Shown: positions 1 to 8,254, counted from the stretch's first letter. The stretch: DNA of 24,622 bases from Vampirovibrionales bacterium (GCA_025451145.1 JANWKX010000168.1:1-24622), one strand, 5' to 3'. Numbers and translations: made by a program. Notes: a model not told the origin generated them from the sequence alone.

Positions 1-52
1 TTAACCAACTGGCCACTGAAGCTCCGCCTGAAAAGCCCCTTTCTAAAGCCTC

Positions 53-1684
53 TTAATGAGAAGATATCTCTTCAGGAACATTGATTTCAAACACATAGAA
101 CCGCCCTTTGGCGATATTGGCCTTAATTTTTCCGGGTTCAACCTCAAAGATGCTACTTTCCCCGTAATTGGGAGCCAGATTGCTCAAAGTTTGTTCACCT
201 GACAGGCCGGGAATATCAATGGTGGCTTTTTGAGAGGCATTGACATCTTTATTCGCAACGATGAGCAGTGTTCGCCCTTCGGCCTGGCGTAAGAACGCAA
301 TGACTCTGGGGTCCTGGGGATCTTGTTCCACTTTGAGGGGAATAAATTTGCCAAGGGTTAAAATCGGGCCATACACCTGGCTTTGTCGTAACTCAACCAT
401 CCGTTTCCAGAATTTCTCGATATCCGGGTACTGCCCTACAGGCCGTGGCCCCCAGTCAAAGATGTTAAATCGACGGGTATAACCGGTTAAAAAGCCATCT
501 ATCAAGTAGGGGTTCGTATCCGGCTGGGTTGCCATCATCCCGGCAGCTAGTTTACAGTACAAGGCCCCGCCTTGATCCATTCCACTAGGATCATCGTGGG
601 TCACAAAGCTTCCCAAAATGGATTTTTGGGAACCCACACGCTCTAACATCGCCTGATTCTGCTCAAGATATGCCATATATTGATTGGCATCAAACTCATG
701 GAAAATGTGAAATTGCCCGTAAATGGCATCAAATCCGTATTTTAACAGGTCTTCCGGGATATCTCTCGGAATATTGGCCATGGGAGAAGCATCTTCTTCG
801 GTATAACTTTCAGCCAACCAGGCTTTATCAGGGTATTCTGAGATAAAATGCTGCCAGAACTCAGGCGTTCTGGCACGGGCAACATCCACCCGGAAGCCAT
901 CCACGCCCAACTGGTTCACCATTAAATCGAAGAATTTCTGGTAATACGCTCTCAAGGCCGGAGAGTCTTTCACAAACATCCGGATATCCACCCAGTTGGT
1001 GGGTGTCAATGAGTGGCCACTGGCGTCTCTTGCGATTAAATCAGGCCGTTCCCGGGACAAATCAACCGAGGCACAACTGGGGACATCCACCATGACATGA
1101 ATCCCCATGCGGTGAGCTGCATCGACAAACATCCTGGCTTCCTGGATAACCGTTAAACCATTGTTGGGTTCATCAAATTCCGCATTCAAGCGGTCCAATG
1201 CACCAGGGGCATAAGGACTGCCAGGAGCCCCAAAGTGACCCAGGCGATCCGTCTTGCCGACGGGCATAATCGGAAGTAGATGGATATTATTTACCCCTAA
1301 AGATTTTAAATACGGCAACATTGAAATGGCTTTGAGAAAATTGCCGTTTTCACCCAATTCCGGGCTGATTTTGCCGTCCTGGTTTTTATCTTGAGCTGCA
1401 AACGTCCTGAGAAATAAGGCATAGGTAATGGCCTGACGTTGGCGAAACAAGGATTTCAGTTGACTATGCCAAGCTGTCTGGACTCCCAAGCCGTTAATCT
1501 GGTTGATCTGAGGTAATGCGTTCAGATAGGGTTGATAGCCCACCGTGGCACGGTTTGAAAAACTGGGGTATTGAATCGGTGTCGCGGTTTGAGCATAAGG
1601 TTGCGCCATGGCGTTAGAGCGCCAGCCTGAATTCTGAAAAGCAGGGTAAAAGCTTTGATAGGATGAGATTGGATTCCAGCTCAT
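53..1684 (-). CDS. GH13 alpha-amylase-family glycoside hydrolase, cytoplasmic
   Basis: A 543-residue protein of the GH13 alpha-amylase clan, which acts on alpha-glucans by a retaining mechanism. Visible conserved regions: region II GFRVDVAR (nucleophile Asp near residue 265), region III WLAESY (acid/base Glu near 292) and region IV FVTHDD (Asp near 364). Region I reads VMVDVPSCAS instead of the usual DxVxNH, so a substrate-binding Asn/His is missing. The first ~80 residues are rich in Pro, Gln, Tyr and Asn, with no signal peptide, so I infer a cytoplasmic enzyme acting on storage glucan or maltodextrin. I chose the ATG at 1684 because GGGGAGGGA precedes it and the upstream gene stops two bases before; an upstream in-frame ATG at 1738 lies inside that gene. 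It is the last gene of a three-gene operon. Exact specificity (amylase, transferase or branching-type) cannot be told. Confidence 0.85.
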   Translation of the reverse strand: MSWNPISSYQSFYPAFQNSGWRSNAMAQPYAQTATPIQYPSFSNRATVGYQPYLNALPQINQINGLGVQTAWHSQLKSLFRQRQAITYALFLRTFAAQDKNQDGKISPELGENGNFLKAISMLPYLKSLGVNNIHLLPIMPVGKTDRLGHFGAPGSPYAPGALDRLNAEFDEPNNGLTVIQEARMFVDAAHRMGIHVMVDVPSCASVDLSRERPDLIARDASGHSLTPTNWVDIRMFVKDSPALRAYYQKFFDLMVNQLGVDGFRVDVARARTPEFWQHFISEYPDKAWLAESYTEEDASPMANIPRDIPEDLLKYGFDAIYGQFHIFHEFDANQYMAYLEQNQAMLERVGSQKSILGSFVTHDDPSGMDQGGALYCKLAAGMMATQPDTNPYLIDGFLTGYTRRFNIFDWGPRPVGQYPDIEKFWKRMVELRQSQVYGPILTLGKFIPLKVEQDPQDPRVIAFLRQAEGRTLLIVANKDVNASQKATIDIPGLSGEQTLSNLAPNYGESSIFEVEPGKIKANIAKGRFYVFEINVPEEISSH

Positions 1685-1685
1685 G

Positions 1686-3212
1686 TTATCCCTCCCCATC
1701 CGATGATTTAAATTGCCGCCCGACGAAAAAGGCCACAAAAATCGCTGTGGAGATACCCATGAAAGCCAGAAGCAGATTTCGATAGCCCATCGTCCAGCGA
1801 TGTCTTAAGGCCAAGGACTCCATGGCCTGCAAGAAAAACTCCTTGGGAGCGGCCCCCATATCTAAGAAAGCCAGCTTAAATCGCCCACTCCGGAATAAGT
1901 TCATGACCGCTTCGACTTGTTCTTCACTGCCCATCACTTCAGTGGCTTTTGTGAGTCTCCCTTCCCGAACCAATTGCTCGATATAAGGCAAAACAGGTTT
2001 CTCAAGACATTCCTTAAGCCTATCCATCAAGACATCAGGGGCCATATCTCCGTCATTTTCAAACAACTCCGCCAGCTCACGAAGGTGTTTCAGAGTTGCC
2101 TGGGCTGAGAGCTTCTGGAGATCCAATTCATATTGAGCCTTGAGCCGAGCCTCATGGGGCAGAAGATGACCAGCTTGTTCAAGCGCCTTTTCCAACGGGG
2201 CAAAAATACGTCCCAAAGCGCTCATGAATGATGGCCCTTCCATCGCAGTGGCAGCCTCATCTTTTCCCAATTGGGCCACAAGCGCGTTTCGGACACTCTC
2301 GTTGTGAAGCTGCTGGTAGAGATGCTGGGCGATTCTTTCAAATCGCTCCTGCTCCGAAGCCTTGAGAAACTGGCCATCCACCACATGCTGAAGTTGCAAC
2401 GTTCTCATCACATCCGTAGGAAGTCGTTTCCACCAGCGAGCCAACATAGTGGTCTCGGAACCTGAACCAATGGTCTGACGAATGGTCTTTTCTAAAGCAG
2501 CAATGATCCGTTGTGGATTTTTCGATTGCAATGCAGGCTTTAGTGAGAGCGATTCAACGGTTTTGGCCCGTAACCAACTGTAGAGACTTTTTGCCGGGTT
2601 TTCGATGATATCCGAAAGGGTCGAAGCAAAAACCGGCGTGGCGAATCCAGCCATCAACATCCACCAGGTATGGGCTTGAACGGCAATTTGTTTGAGCCTT
2701 TCTTGCAATAACGATTCCCGATCAGGATTGTCTAGCGGGATACCCAATCGTTGCATCAATTGTTGGCGTTTGGCTTCAGGCAACACCTGAAGCGGCATAT
2801 AGCCAGGATCTTGAAACAAGGGGCGAATGACACCATTGCTGCTTAAGTATTGGGCATTCAGATTAACCCCGGTTTTTAAATAAATGGCGCCATTAATAAT
2901 ACGTGGCGTCAGGGCCATGGCCCCAAGCCAGCTTCCAGCTCCTAACCATAAGGGTAGTGGGGCTCCAGGCTGAGGCGAGTCCAAGGAGCCTAAGCTGGCA
3001 ATGGTCGCAACCGTGAAGACCCGGTTGGCATCATTAAAATCCGCGAGCTGATGATCGGAAGCCTTATAGTGCCCCAATGCCGAGGTGGCTGTGTGAAACG
3101 CCTCCGGCAGTTTTTTGAGATGCTGCGCTTGGATCTCCTGCCATGTCGCCAATCGGGCCTTAGAAGGCAAGAGAGGGGCTTGAGGGATACCAGCGTTAAA
3201 GCGAATTGTCAT
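1686..3212 (-). CDS. Membrane-anchored protein of unknown function, paralog of the upstream gene product
   Basis: A 508-residue protein that I do not recognise. Visible parts: an N-terminal T-I-R-F-N-A-G, hydrophobic stretches near residues 85-105 and 195-215, a long charged helical middle (about 230-460, rich in Leu, Glu, Gln and Lys, possibly coiled coil), and one clear transmembrane segment near the C terminus (NLLLAFMGISTAIFVAFFVG) followed by a short charged tail. Residues ~105-200 look related to the upstream protein: both have IN-A-x-L-x-x-G-V-(N/D)-L, then a loop, then (R/E)(L/K)G(I/V)P and an amphipathic helix. The ATG overlaps the upstream stop codon (ATGA at 3209-3212) and GGAGGG precedes it, so the pair is translationally coupled. 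The downstream neighbour is the GH13 enzyme. No function can be assigned; a membrane-associated role is inferred. Confidence 0.75.
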   Translation of the reverse strand: MTIRFNAGIPQAPLLPSKARLATWQEIQAQHLKKLPEAFHTATSALGHYKASDHQLADFNDANRVFTVATIASLGSLDSPQPGAPLPLWLGAGSWLGAMALTPRIINGAIYLKTGVNLNAQYLSSNGVIRPLFQDPGYMPLQVLPEAKRQQLMQRLGIPLDNPDRESLLQERLKQIAVQAHTWWMLMAGFATPVFASTLSDIIENPAKSLYSWLRAKTVESLSLKPALQSKNPQRIIAALEKTIRQTIGSGSETTMLARWWKRLPTDVMRTLQLQHVVDGQFLKASEQERFERIAQHLYQQLHNESVRNALVAQLGKDEAATAMEGPSFMSALGRIFAPLEKALEQAGHLLPHEARLKAQYELDLQKLSAQATLKHLRELAELFENDGDMAPDVLMDRLKECLEKPVLPYIEQLVREGRLTKATEVMGSEEQVEAVMNLFRSGRFKLAFLDMGAAPKEFFLQAMESLALRHRWTMGYRNLLLAFMGISTAIFVAFFVGRQFKSSDGEG

Positions 3213-4369
3213 TGATACCGCCCTCCTCTCGTCAGAAAGCTTTCTGCAGAAAGGTTAGGGTATAAAATTTGCTGAAAAGGCGCCTGAGGATGCTGAAGGG
3301 CGTACTGGGCCAATGGACTGACCCCTGTGGAAGAGTAGTGTTTTTTAGGTAATCCCCGGAGGAAGACATAGCCCACGGAGGCGGCAATGGCAGCCAGCCA
3401 GCCATAGACCACCAAACGCTGCCATGGCTCGGCATCCATCATTTTGAACCGGTTCTCAAAAACAGGCCTGAAGGCTCCTGCAATGCTTCTTAACGTCGCT
3501 TCAACTTTCTGAAGCACAGAAAGCGTGGAAGCGGGTTCTTTCCAAACGCTACTTAGTTTAGAAAGCCCATCGGATACTTCTGTCCATGCCGGACTTCTGG
3601 CAATATACCCTGCGCCAATGGCACTGCAAAGATTGGCCAATATCAGTTTCAACGTTCGGCTACTGGGGATAATCCGCCTCAATTGCTCCCGAATGGCCCC
3701 ATCCGGCTCATAAACATCCTCTGGGACCCCTAATTTTTTCTCCAAACGTTGATATTCTTCAGGCCCTAACAGATCAAAGCGAGGGAAATCACTACTGATA
3801 TAAACATGTTCAATCTGCCCGGTCTTGGAGCGATACATTTTGGTTAGATCCACACCATACCTTAAGCGGTAGGCTGTATTAATAAGAAAATTCGCACTAC
3901 TGCTTCCCAGGAGATACAAGAGCATTGCGGCAGTCCAACGGACACCTTCAGCCTTGTTACCCCCCACAAAGGGGCTCAAAGCCAAAACAGCGCCCCCTAT
4001 ATAGTAAGGGACTTTGGCCACCAGCATGGCATCGGCAAAGGTAAAATCTTTTTCACCTTTTAGACCCTTCCAGACTGTTTTAGGGACGGTGACAAAGGTC
4101 GTCTTAAACCCCTGGAGAATCTTATCTAAAAACGTGTAATCCAGGAGGCGATCCTCAGGGATTTCTTTCCGTCTGCGCTGAAGGTCCTGATATTGGGCAA
4201 TGGCCTGGTTAATACTGACTGGTGGGTTTGGAAGCGGGTTATAAGGCGTATAAGCAGGATAAACAGGGACCTGAGGGGGTTCAAAAGGCATGGGCCCCCA
4301 GTTAAGGCTTCTCCCTTGTAAAGGCATCGATGGCGGCATTCCGCTCACCATGCCCATTGCTTGATACAT
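3209..4369 (-). CDS. Membrane protein of unknown function, first gene of the amylase operon
   Basis: A 386-residue protein, family not recognised. The N-terminal ~55 residues are Pro/Tyr/Met-rich and low in complexity. Then come a likely amphipathic region, hydrophobic segments around 120-165 (VPYYIGGAVLALSPFVG and WTAAMLLYLLGSSSANFLI), another near 245-260, and a transmembrane segment near 335-350 (VVYGWLAAIAASVGYVFL). The middle (INTAYRLRYGVDL to KKLGVP and a following helix) resembles the corresponding part of the next gene product. The ATG at 4369 has AAGGA about 11 bases upstream. No clear promoter was found in the 5' flank. Operon order is this gene, its paralog, then the GH13 enzyme. 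Function is unknown. Confidence 0.7.
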   Translation of the reverse strand: MYQAMGMVSGMPPSMPLQGRSLNWGPMPFEPPQVPVYPAYTPYNPLPNPPVSINQAIAQYQDLQRRRKEIPEDRLLDYTFLDKILQGFKTTFVTVPKTVWKGLKGEKDFTFADAMLVAKVPYYIGGAVLALSPFVGGNKAEGVRWTAAMLLYLLGSSSANFLINTAYRLRYGVDLTKMYRSKTGQIEHVYISSDFPRFDLLGPEEYQRLEKKLGVPEDVYEPDGAIREQLRRIIPSSRTLKLILANLCSAIGAGYIARSPAWTEVSDGLSKLSSVWKEPASTLSVLQKVEATLRSIAGAFRPVFENRFKMMDAEPWQRLVVYGWLAAIAASVGYVFLRGLPKKHYSSTGVSPLAQYALQHPQAPFQQILYPNLSAESFLTRGGRYQ

Positions 4370-4689
4370 TTATACACCCGTCCTTATCAGAAATATATCT
4401 TATCAGGAGATACCCGAATAAAGATGCTCAATAATGCGAATTGCCTCATGGGTGTGATGAAAATGACGACCATTTTGCTTGAAGGACATCATAATGCACT
4501 TTCTGCCCTGCAGAAAACAAAATGCAATCAAATTTTACACATATTTAAGAATAAAAAATCAAAAGAAATGTAACAATCTAAATCTCAGAAAACGCAAACT
4601 TGAAACTTGAGGGGTGTTAAACAAATGTGATTGCATGACGCCAATTCAAACAATCCATGAAAAATACCTTTAAAGAAAGAGTACCCTGC
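4370..4689. other. Intergenic region between divergent transcripts
   Basis: This 320-base divergent spacer must hold the promoters of the three-gene minus-strand operon and of the small plus-strand membrane protein. It is AT-rich around 4530-4600. I see a small inverted repeat (AAAATG 4460-4465 / CATTTT 4471-4476) but no convincing -35/-10 pair. An open frame at 4361-4573 (plus) has no ribosome site, odd composition and overlaps the divergent gene start, so I do not call it. Confidence 0.4.
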
Positions 4690-5022
4690 ATGTTAAAGCA
4701 CCTCAGTCGTTTTCTCGGATATCTGATTGCCGCCTATCTGTCTCCCACCAAGCCCTTGTTGAAATGGGCGTTATCAGGCTATTTCAATTTTGAGGCCGCG
4801 ATACAAAGTCCACAAGCCATGATGGCTGAGTATCAGCATTTCAACTTAACTGTTGCAAACCATCCCAATGAGATTCTCTTTCATCTGATCCCGCAATTAC
4901 TGATCATTATGGGCATCAGCCTACTCCTCACCTTGGGCATAGGCCATCTGATTAACCTGTTGGTTACACAAGGGGCCGAAAAATGGAAACATCGCTTCCG
5001 CTGGGCATCCTCTCAACAATGA
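4690..5022 (+). CDS. Small membrane protein of unknown function
   Basis: A 110-residue protein with two hydrophobic stretches: a weaker one near the N terminus (FLGYLIAAYLSP) and a strong one at about 70-98 (LIPQLLIIMGISLLLTLGIG). The C-terminal tail is basic (KWKHRFRW), consistent with a cytoplasmic end. I chose the ATG at 4690 because AAGAAAGAG lies 8 bases before it; the in-frame ATG at 4657 has no visible ribosome site. It stands alone between a divergent operon and deoC. Family not recognised. It is plausible as a gene because the frame encodes a coherent membrane segment with charged flanks. Confidence 0.55.
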   Translation: MLKHLSRFLGYLIAAYLSPTKPLLKWALSGYFNFEAAIQSPQAMMAEYQHFNLTVANHPNEILFHLIPQLLIIMGISLLLTLGIGHLINLLVTQGAEKWKHRFRWASSQQ

Positions 5023-5070
5023 TGGAAACGCTTTCTCGATTGTCCCGGATTCACAAAAATCAACAACCAC

Positions 5071-5100
5071 TTGCTTCAAAGCGCTATACTTTAGCATAAT
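5071..5100 (+). promoter_or_regulatory. Candidate promoter of deoC
   Basis: TTGCTT at 5071-5076, an 18-base spacer, then CATAAT at 5095-5100 (five of six bases match the -10 consensus). Transcription would start near 5107, giving a leader of about 108 bases that carries the hairpin described next. The -35 match is weak. Confidence 0.35.
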
Positions 5101-5115
5101 TCAAGGTAAGGTAGC

Positions 5116-5159
5116 AGCCTCTCTATCAGAGAAGACTTTCTCAATGGCGGTTAGAGGCT
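5116..5159 (+). repeat. Nested inverted repeat in the deoC leader
   Basis: The outer arms AGCCTCT (5116-5122) and AGAGGCT (5153-5159) pair perfectly over 7 bp. Inside them GAGAA (5129-5133) and TTCTC (5138-5142) form a second stem with a GACT loop. There is no T-run after it, so it is not a standard terminator. It could be a 5' stabilising or regulatory RNA structure; function unknown. Confidence 0.4.
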
Positions 5160-5214
5160 TCTAAAATACCCTGATTTTGGTAGGGAAGTGACGTTTAAGG
5201 AGAGGATTTCAGCA

Positions 5215-6054
5215 ATGAAGGTTTATTCTATAACCCCAATCGCATACCGTACAAACGGGGATACTCGATTTTCAGGTGCCCAAGCGTTAGGGTTTCGCCA
5301 AGCCTCTGGAATGCAAGAGCCCATTGCCCATTATCTCGATTCGACCAAGCTCACCTATAATCCAGACGAAGATCCGCAACAGGCCATTACCCAACTTTGC
5401 CAGGACGCTATTAAGCACCACTTTTTTGCAGTCTGTGTTCGCCCGGATATGATTGCCTTGAGCCGAAAGGTGCTTCAGAATACCCCAGTCAAAGTCGCCA
5501 CGGTTATTGGGTTTCCACAAGACAAAATGGATTTAGATGAAGAACGGCATCACCCCACGGTTGGCCACGCTTCCACTCAAGAAAAATTAGCTGAACTAAA
5601 ACAAGCTTTGGCCAACGGTGCCGATGAGCTTGACGTGGTCCTCAATGTGGGTCAGTTTAAAACAGAACTTCGCCAAGGGAATATGGCAGCCACTGTCAGT
5701 GAGCTGAGCCAGTTGAAACAAGCCGCAGGCCGCCACTTGGTGAAAGTTATCATTGAAACCGATCTACTCTCTCCCCATGAAATTGAAGAGGCCACACAGG
5801 CCTGTGTGCAAGCCGGTATTGATATGGTCAAAACCTCGACCGGTATGCTCCAAGGGGGACAAGGGGCAACGGTTGATCACATTGCCCTCATTCATCGTGT
5901 ATTGGCCCAGTTGGGAAAAGATGGTGCCATTGGCATTAAAGCCAGTGGCGGCGTTAAAACCTATGAGCAGGCGGTTGCCCTGATTCAGGCAGGAGCCACT
6001 CGAATTGGCACCAGCCAAGGCGATCAGATTGTGGCTGGCGAGTCCAAATCCTAA
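5215..6054 (+). CDS. deoC: Deoxyribose-phosphate aldolase
   Basis: A 279-residue class I aldolase that splits 2-deoxyribose 5-phosphate into glyceraldehyde 3-phosphate and acetaldehyde in deoxynucleoside salvage, in the cytoplasm. Family signatures: VCVRPD, ATVIGFP, ADELDVVLNVG (catalytic Asp about 140), VKTSTG with the Schiff-base Lys at about 206, and KASGGV with the second Lys at about 242, followed by RIGTS. The protein has about 25 extra residues at the N terminus (MKVYSITPIAYRTNGDTRF then SGA), beyond the usual ~220-260. I chose the ATG at 5215 because GGAGAGG sits 9 bases before it; a GTG at 5188 is in frame but poorly placed. It is monocistronic, with its own leader and a strong terminator downstream. 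Confidence 0.93.
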   Translation: MKVYSITPIAYRTNGDTRFSGAQALGFRQASGMQEPIAHYLDSTKLTYNPDEDPQQAITQLCQDAIKHHFFAVCVRPDMIALSRKVLQNTPVKVATVIGFPQDKMDLDEERHHPTVGHASTQEKLAELKQALANGADELDVVLNVGQFKTELRQGNMAATVSELSQLKQAAGRHLVKVIIETDLLSPHEIEEATQACVQAGIDMVKTSTGMLQGGQGATVDHIALIHRVLAQLGKDGAIGIKASGGVKTYEQAVALIQAGATRIGTSQGDQIVAGESKS

Positions 6055-6073
6055 TTTTCAGAGATAAACCCTA

Positions 6074-6112
6074 AAAAAACAGGCCCTGATGTTTCTTCAA
6101 GGCCTGTTTTTT
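6074..6112. terminator. Bidirectional rho-independent terminator between deoC and metK
   Basis: AAAAAACAGGCC (6074-6085) and GGCCTGTTTTTT (6101-6112) form a perfect 12-bp stem with a 15-base loop. The A-run on one arm and T-run on the other let it end both deoC (plus) and metK (minus), which converge here. Confidence 0.9.
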
Positions 6113-6135
6113 AGAATAATCAAACTGGATAGCCG

Positions 6136-7410
6136 TTAGACTGAAACCGGGCTTTTAGCCTCCAGCTTCTGAGCAGCCTCTTGAAGCACCTTGACTTTAT
6201 CTAATCGTTCCCAGGGCACATCCAAATCAGTCCGGCCAATATGACCATAGGCTGCGAGCTTTTGATAAAACTGCCCGTCATTTAAGGCCGGTAAACGCTG
6301 TAAATCAAATTGCTGGATAATGGCTGCCGGGCGCAGATCAAAGTGCTCACGAATGAGTTGGGCCAGGACATCATCACTGAGCTTGCCTGTACCAAAGGTA
6401 TTCACGTTAATAGAGACAGGATGGGCCACACCGATGGCATAACCAACCTGAACCTCACATTGTTTGGCCAATCCTGCAGCAACAATGTTTTTAGCAACCC
6501 AGCGAATGGCATAAGCGGCGCTTCGATCGACTTTTGTCGGGTCTTTACCACTAAACGCCCCACCCCCATGACGTGCATAGCCACCATAGGTATCCACAAT
6601 AATCTTACGACCCGTTAAACCGGCATCACCCTGGGGTCCGCCAATGACAAATCGACCTGATGGATTGATGAAATAACGTGTGGTCGCATCCGGCTTAATG
6701 GCCATATCTTTAAAGACCGCATCAATCACATAATGCCGAAGATCTGTCGCAATCCGCTCCTGAATTTTCGCATTATCGGTCTCGCCATGGACCACCGGCT
6801 CATGCTGGGTACTGATGACAATGGTATCAATGCGAGAAGGCTTCCCATTCACGTATTCAACCGTCACTTGGGATTTCCCATCGGGTCGTAAGTAACTTAA
6901 AATGCCTTCTTTTCGGACTTCAGCCAAGCGGTGAGCCAATTTATGGGCCAAACTAATGGGCAAAGGCATATATTCCTGCGTTTCATCACAAGCATAGCCA
7001 AACATAATCCCCTGATCCCCGGCCCCAATTTGATCAATCTGATCATGGTTCAAGTGCTCACGAGTCTCCAATGCGGCATCAACCCCGGAAGCAATGTCGG
7101 AGGATTGCTCGTCAATGCTGGTCAGAACCGCACAGGTTCTGGCATCAAAGCCACCACTGTTATCCCCATGGTAGCCAATGCGCTCAATGGTATCCCGAAC
7201 CACGCTGGGGATATCCACATAACAATTTGATGTAATCTCACCCACCACTAAAACAAGACCCGTTGTCACCGTTGTTTCTGCGGCAACACGGGACTTAGGA
7301 TCTTTTGTAAGAAATGCATCCAGGATGGCATCGGAGATTTGATCACAAATCTTATCGGGGTGCCCCTCAGTCACGGATTCAGAGGTAAACAAGAATGTCG
7401 AGGCGCTCAT
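6136..7410 (-). CDS. metK: S-adenosylmethionine synthetase
   Basis: A 424-residue methionine adenosyltransferase that makes S-adenosylmethionine from ATP and methionine. Signatures: GHPDKICDQISD at residues 16-27 (His17 and Asp19 contact ATP and Mg), GAGDQGIMFGYA (the hexapeptide region) and GGGAFSGKDPTKVDRS (the P-loop-like signature). Length is slightly above the common ~385-400 but in the family range. I chose the ATG at 7410 because AAAGGAAG lies 8 bases upstream and MSASTFLFTSESVTEGHPDK is the normal N terminus; a further in-frame start at 7446 would run into the palindrome at 7440-7455. No SAM riboswitch is visible in the 112-base leader. It lies downstream of nanE on the same strand. 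Confidence 0.97.
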   Translation of the reverse strand: MSASTFLFTSESVTEGHPDKICDQISDAILDAFLTKDPKSRVAAETTVTTGLVLVVGEITSNCYVDIPSVVRDTIERIGYHGDNSGGFDARTCAVLTSIDEQSSDIASGVDAALETREHLNHDQIDQIGAGDQGIMFGYACDETQEYMPLPISLAHKLAHRLAEVRKEGILSYLRPDGKSQVTVEYVNGKPSRIDTIVISTQHEPVVHGETDNAKIQERIATDLRHYVIDAVFKDMAIKPDATTRYFINPSGRFVIGGPQGDAGLTGRKIIVDTYGGYARHGGGAFSGKDPTKVDRSAAYAIRWVAKNIVAAGLAKQCEVQVGYAIGVAHPVSINVNTFGTGKLSDDVLAQLIREHFDLRPAAIIQQFDLQRLPALNDGQFYQKLAAYGHIGRTDLDVPWERLDKVKVLQEAAQKLEAKSPVSV

Positions 7411-7439
7411 CGGCAGTACTTCCTTTCTCTCAAGAACGG

Positions 7440-7455
7440 GATCCAAATTTGGATC
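7440..7455. promoter_or_regulatory. Perfect 16-bp palindrome upstream of metK
   Basis: GATCCAAATTTGGATC is a perfect palindrome about 30 bases before the metK start codon. It is a candidate operator or leader hairpin. No known regulator can be named from the sequence alone. Confidence 0.4.
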
Positions 7456-7522
7456 GAATCAAAACAGAATTCTTATCACTATGACACAATCTGCCCCTAT
7501 TGGCAAAGCGCTTGTGGAAGGG

Positions 7523-8254
7523 CTAGATTGAGCGGATTTCAAAATGGGGGATGGCTTGAACAAACCGTTTGGTAATGAGCTGGGGGCGGGTAATGGCTGA
7601 ACCAACCACAACAGCATAGGCCCCCAATTCAAAGGCTTGGGTCACCTGGTGGGCATACCAGATTCGGCCTTCCAGAATCACAGGGGTTTTAAGCTTGTTC
7701 ACCAAGGCTTCCAAGAGTTCAAAATCCGGCTCATCGTTTTTCTTTCGGTCCAACGTGTTTGTGGTGTAACCGGATAAAGTGGTTCCAATGATGTCAAATC
7801 CCAAAGCTTCGGCATGAATCCCTTCCTCAAAGGTGGCAATATCCGCCATCAACAAGGCTTTTTGAAATCGCTCCCGACAGAGGCCCACAATTTCCTTCAA
7901 AGACTCCCCCATGGGGCGAGGTCTCAGGGTCGCATCCATGGCCACAACATCGGCCCCAGCCTGAATCATGGATTCAGCCGCCCAGAGGGTGGGGGTAATA
8001 TACACATGATTTTCAGGATCTCTGGGAAGATGAGGCGGCTTCGTAATCCCAATAACAGGGACTTGAGGCTGATGTTCCTTGAGAAGCCGGACATTTTCAG
8101 GATTGGCCAACCGTAGGCCTACGGCACCCCCATTCAGGGCAGATTGCGCTAAGGCCAGAATACATTCCGGTGCATAGAGTGGTTCGCCTTGCTCGGCTTG
8201 AACCGAGACAATAATCCCTTTGGCCAGTTTTTCCAGGACGTTATTTTGTTTCAT
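7523..8254 (-). CDS. nanE: Putative N-acetylmannosamine-6-phosphate 2-epimerase
   Basis: A 243-residue TIM-barrel protein of the NanE family, which converts ManNAc-6-phosphate to GlcNAc-6-phosphate. Signatures: GIIVSVQAEQGEPL at the N terminus, GAVGLRL, VIGITKP, ADVVAMDAT followed by RPRP, DIIGTTLSGYT, ILEGRI and AYAVVVGSAITRP at the phosphate-binding end. The ATG at 8254 is preceded by a TTG and by AAGGGTAGGG. It precedes metK on the same strand with a 112-base gap, which may or may not be one transcript. No other sialic acid genes (nanA, nanK, transporter) lie in the window, so the substrate may come from cell-wall or glycan recycling; that is inference. Confidence 0.88.
   Translation of the reverse strand: MKQNNVLEKLAKGIIVSVQAEQGEPLYAPECILALAQSALNGGAVGLRLANPENVRLLKEHQPQVPVIGITKPPHLPRDPENHVYITPTLWAAESMIQAGADVVAMDATLRPRPMGESLKEIVGLCRERFQKALLMADIATFEEGIHAEALGFDIIGTTLSGYTTNTLDRKKNDEPDFELLEALVNKLKTPVILEGRIWYAHQVTQAFELGAYAVVVGSAITRPQLITKRFVQAIPHFEIRSI

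Noticed and set aside
1..52. Minus-strand open stretch ending in TAA at 1-3
   Set aside because: It spans only 13 codons after an in-frame TAG and has no start; it is the 3' flank of the amylase gene and I see no terminator in it.
4361..4573. 70-codon plus-strand open frame in the divergent spacer
   Set aside because: It has no ribosome site, overlaps the start of the minus-strand gene and has no recognisable protein pattern.
7411..7522. SAM riboswitch upstream of metK
   Set aside because: The leader is too short and shows only the palindrome; no SAM-box helices or conserved cores are visible.
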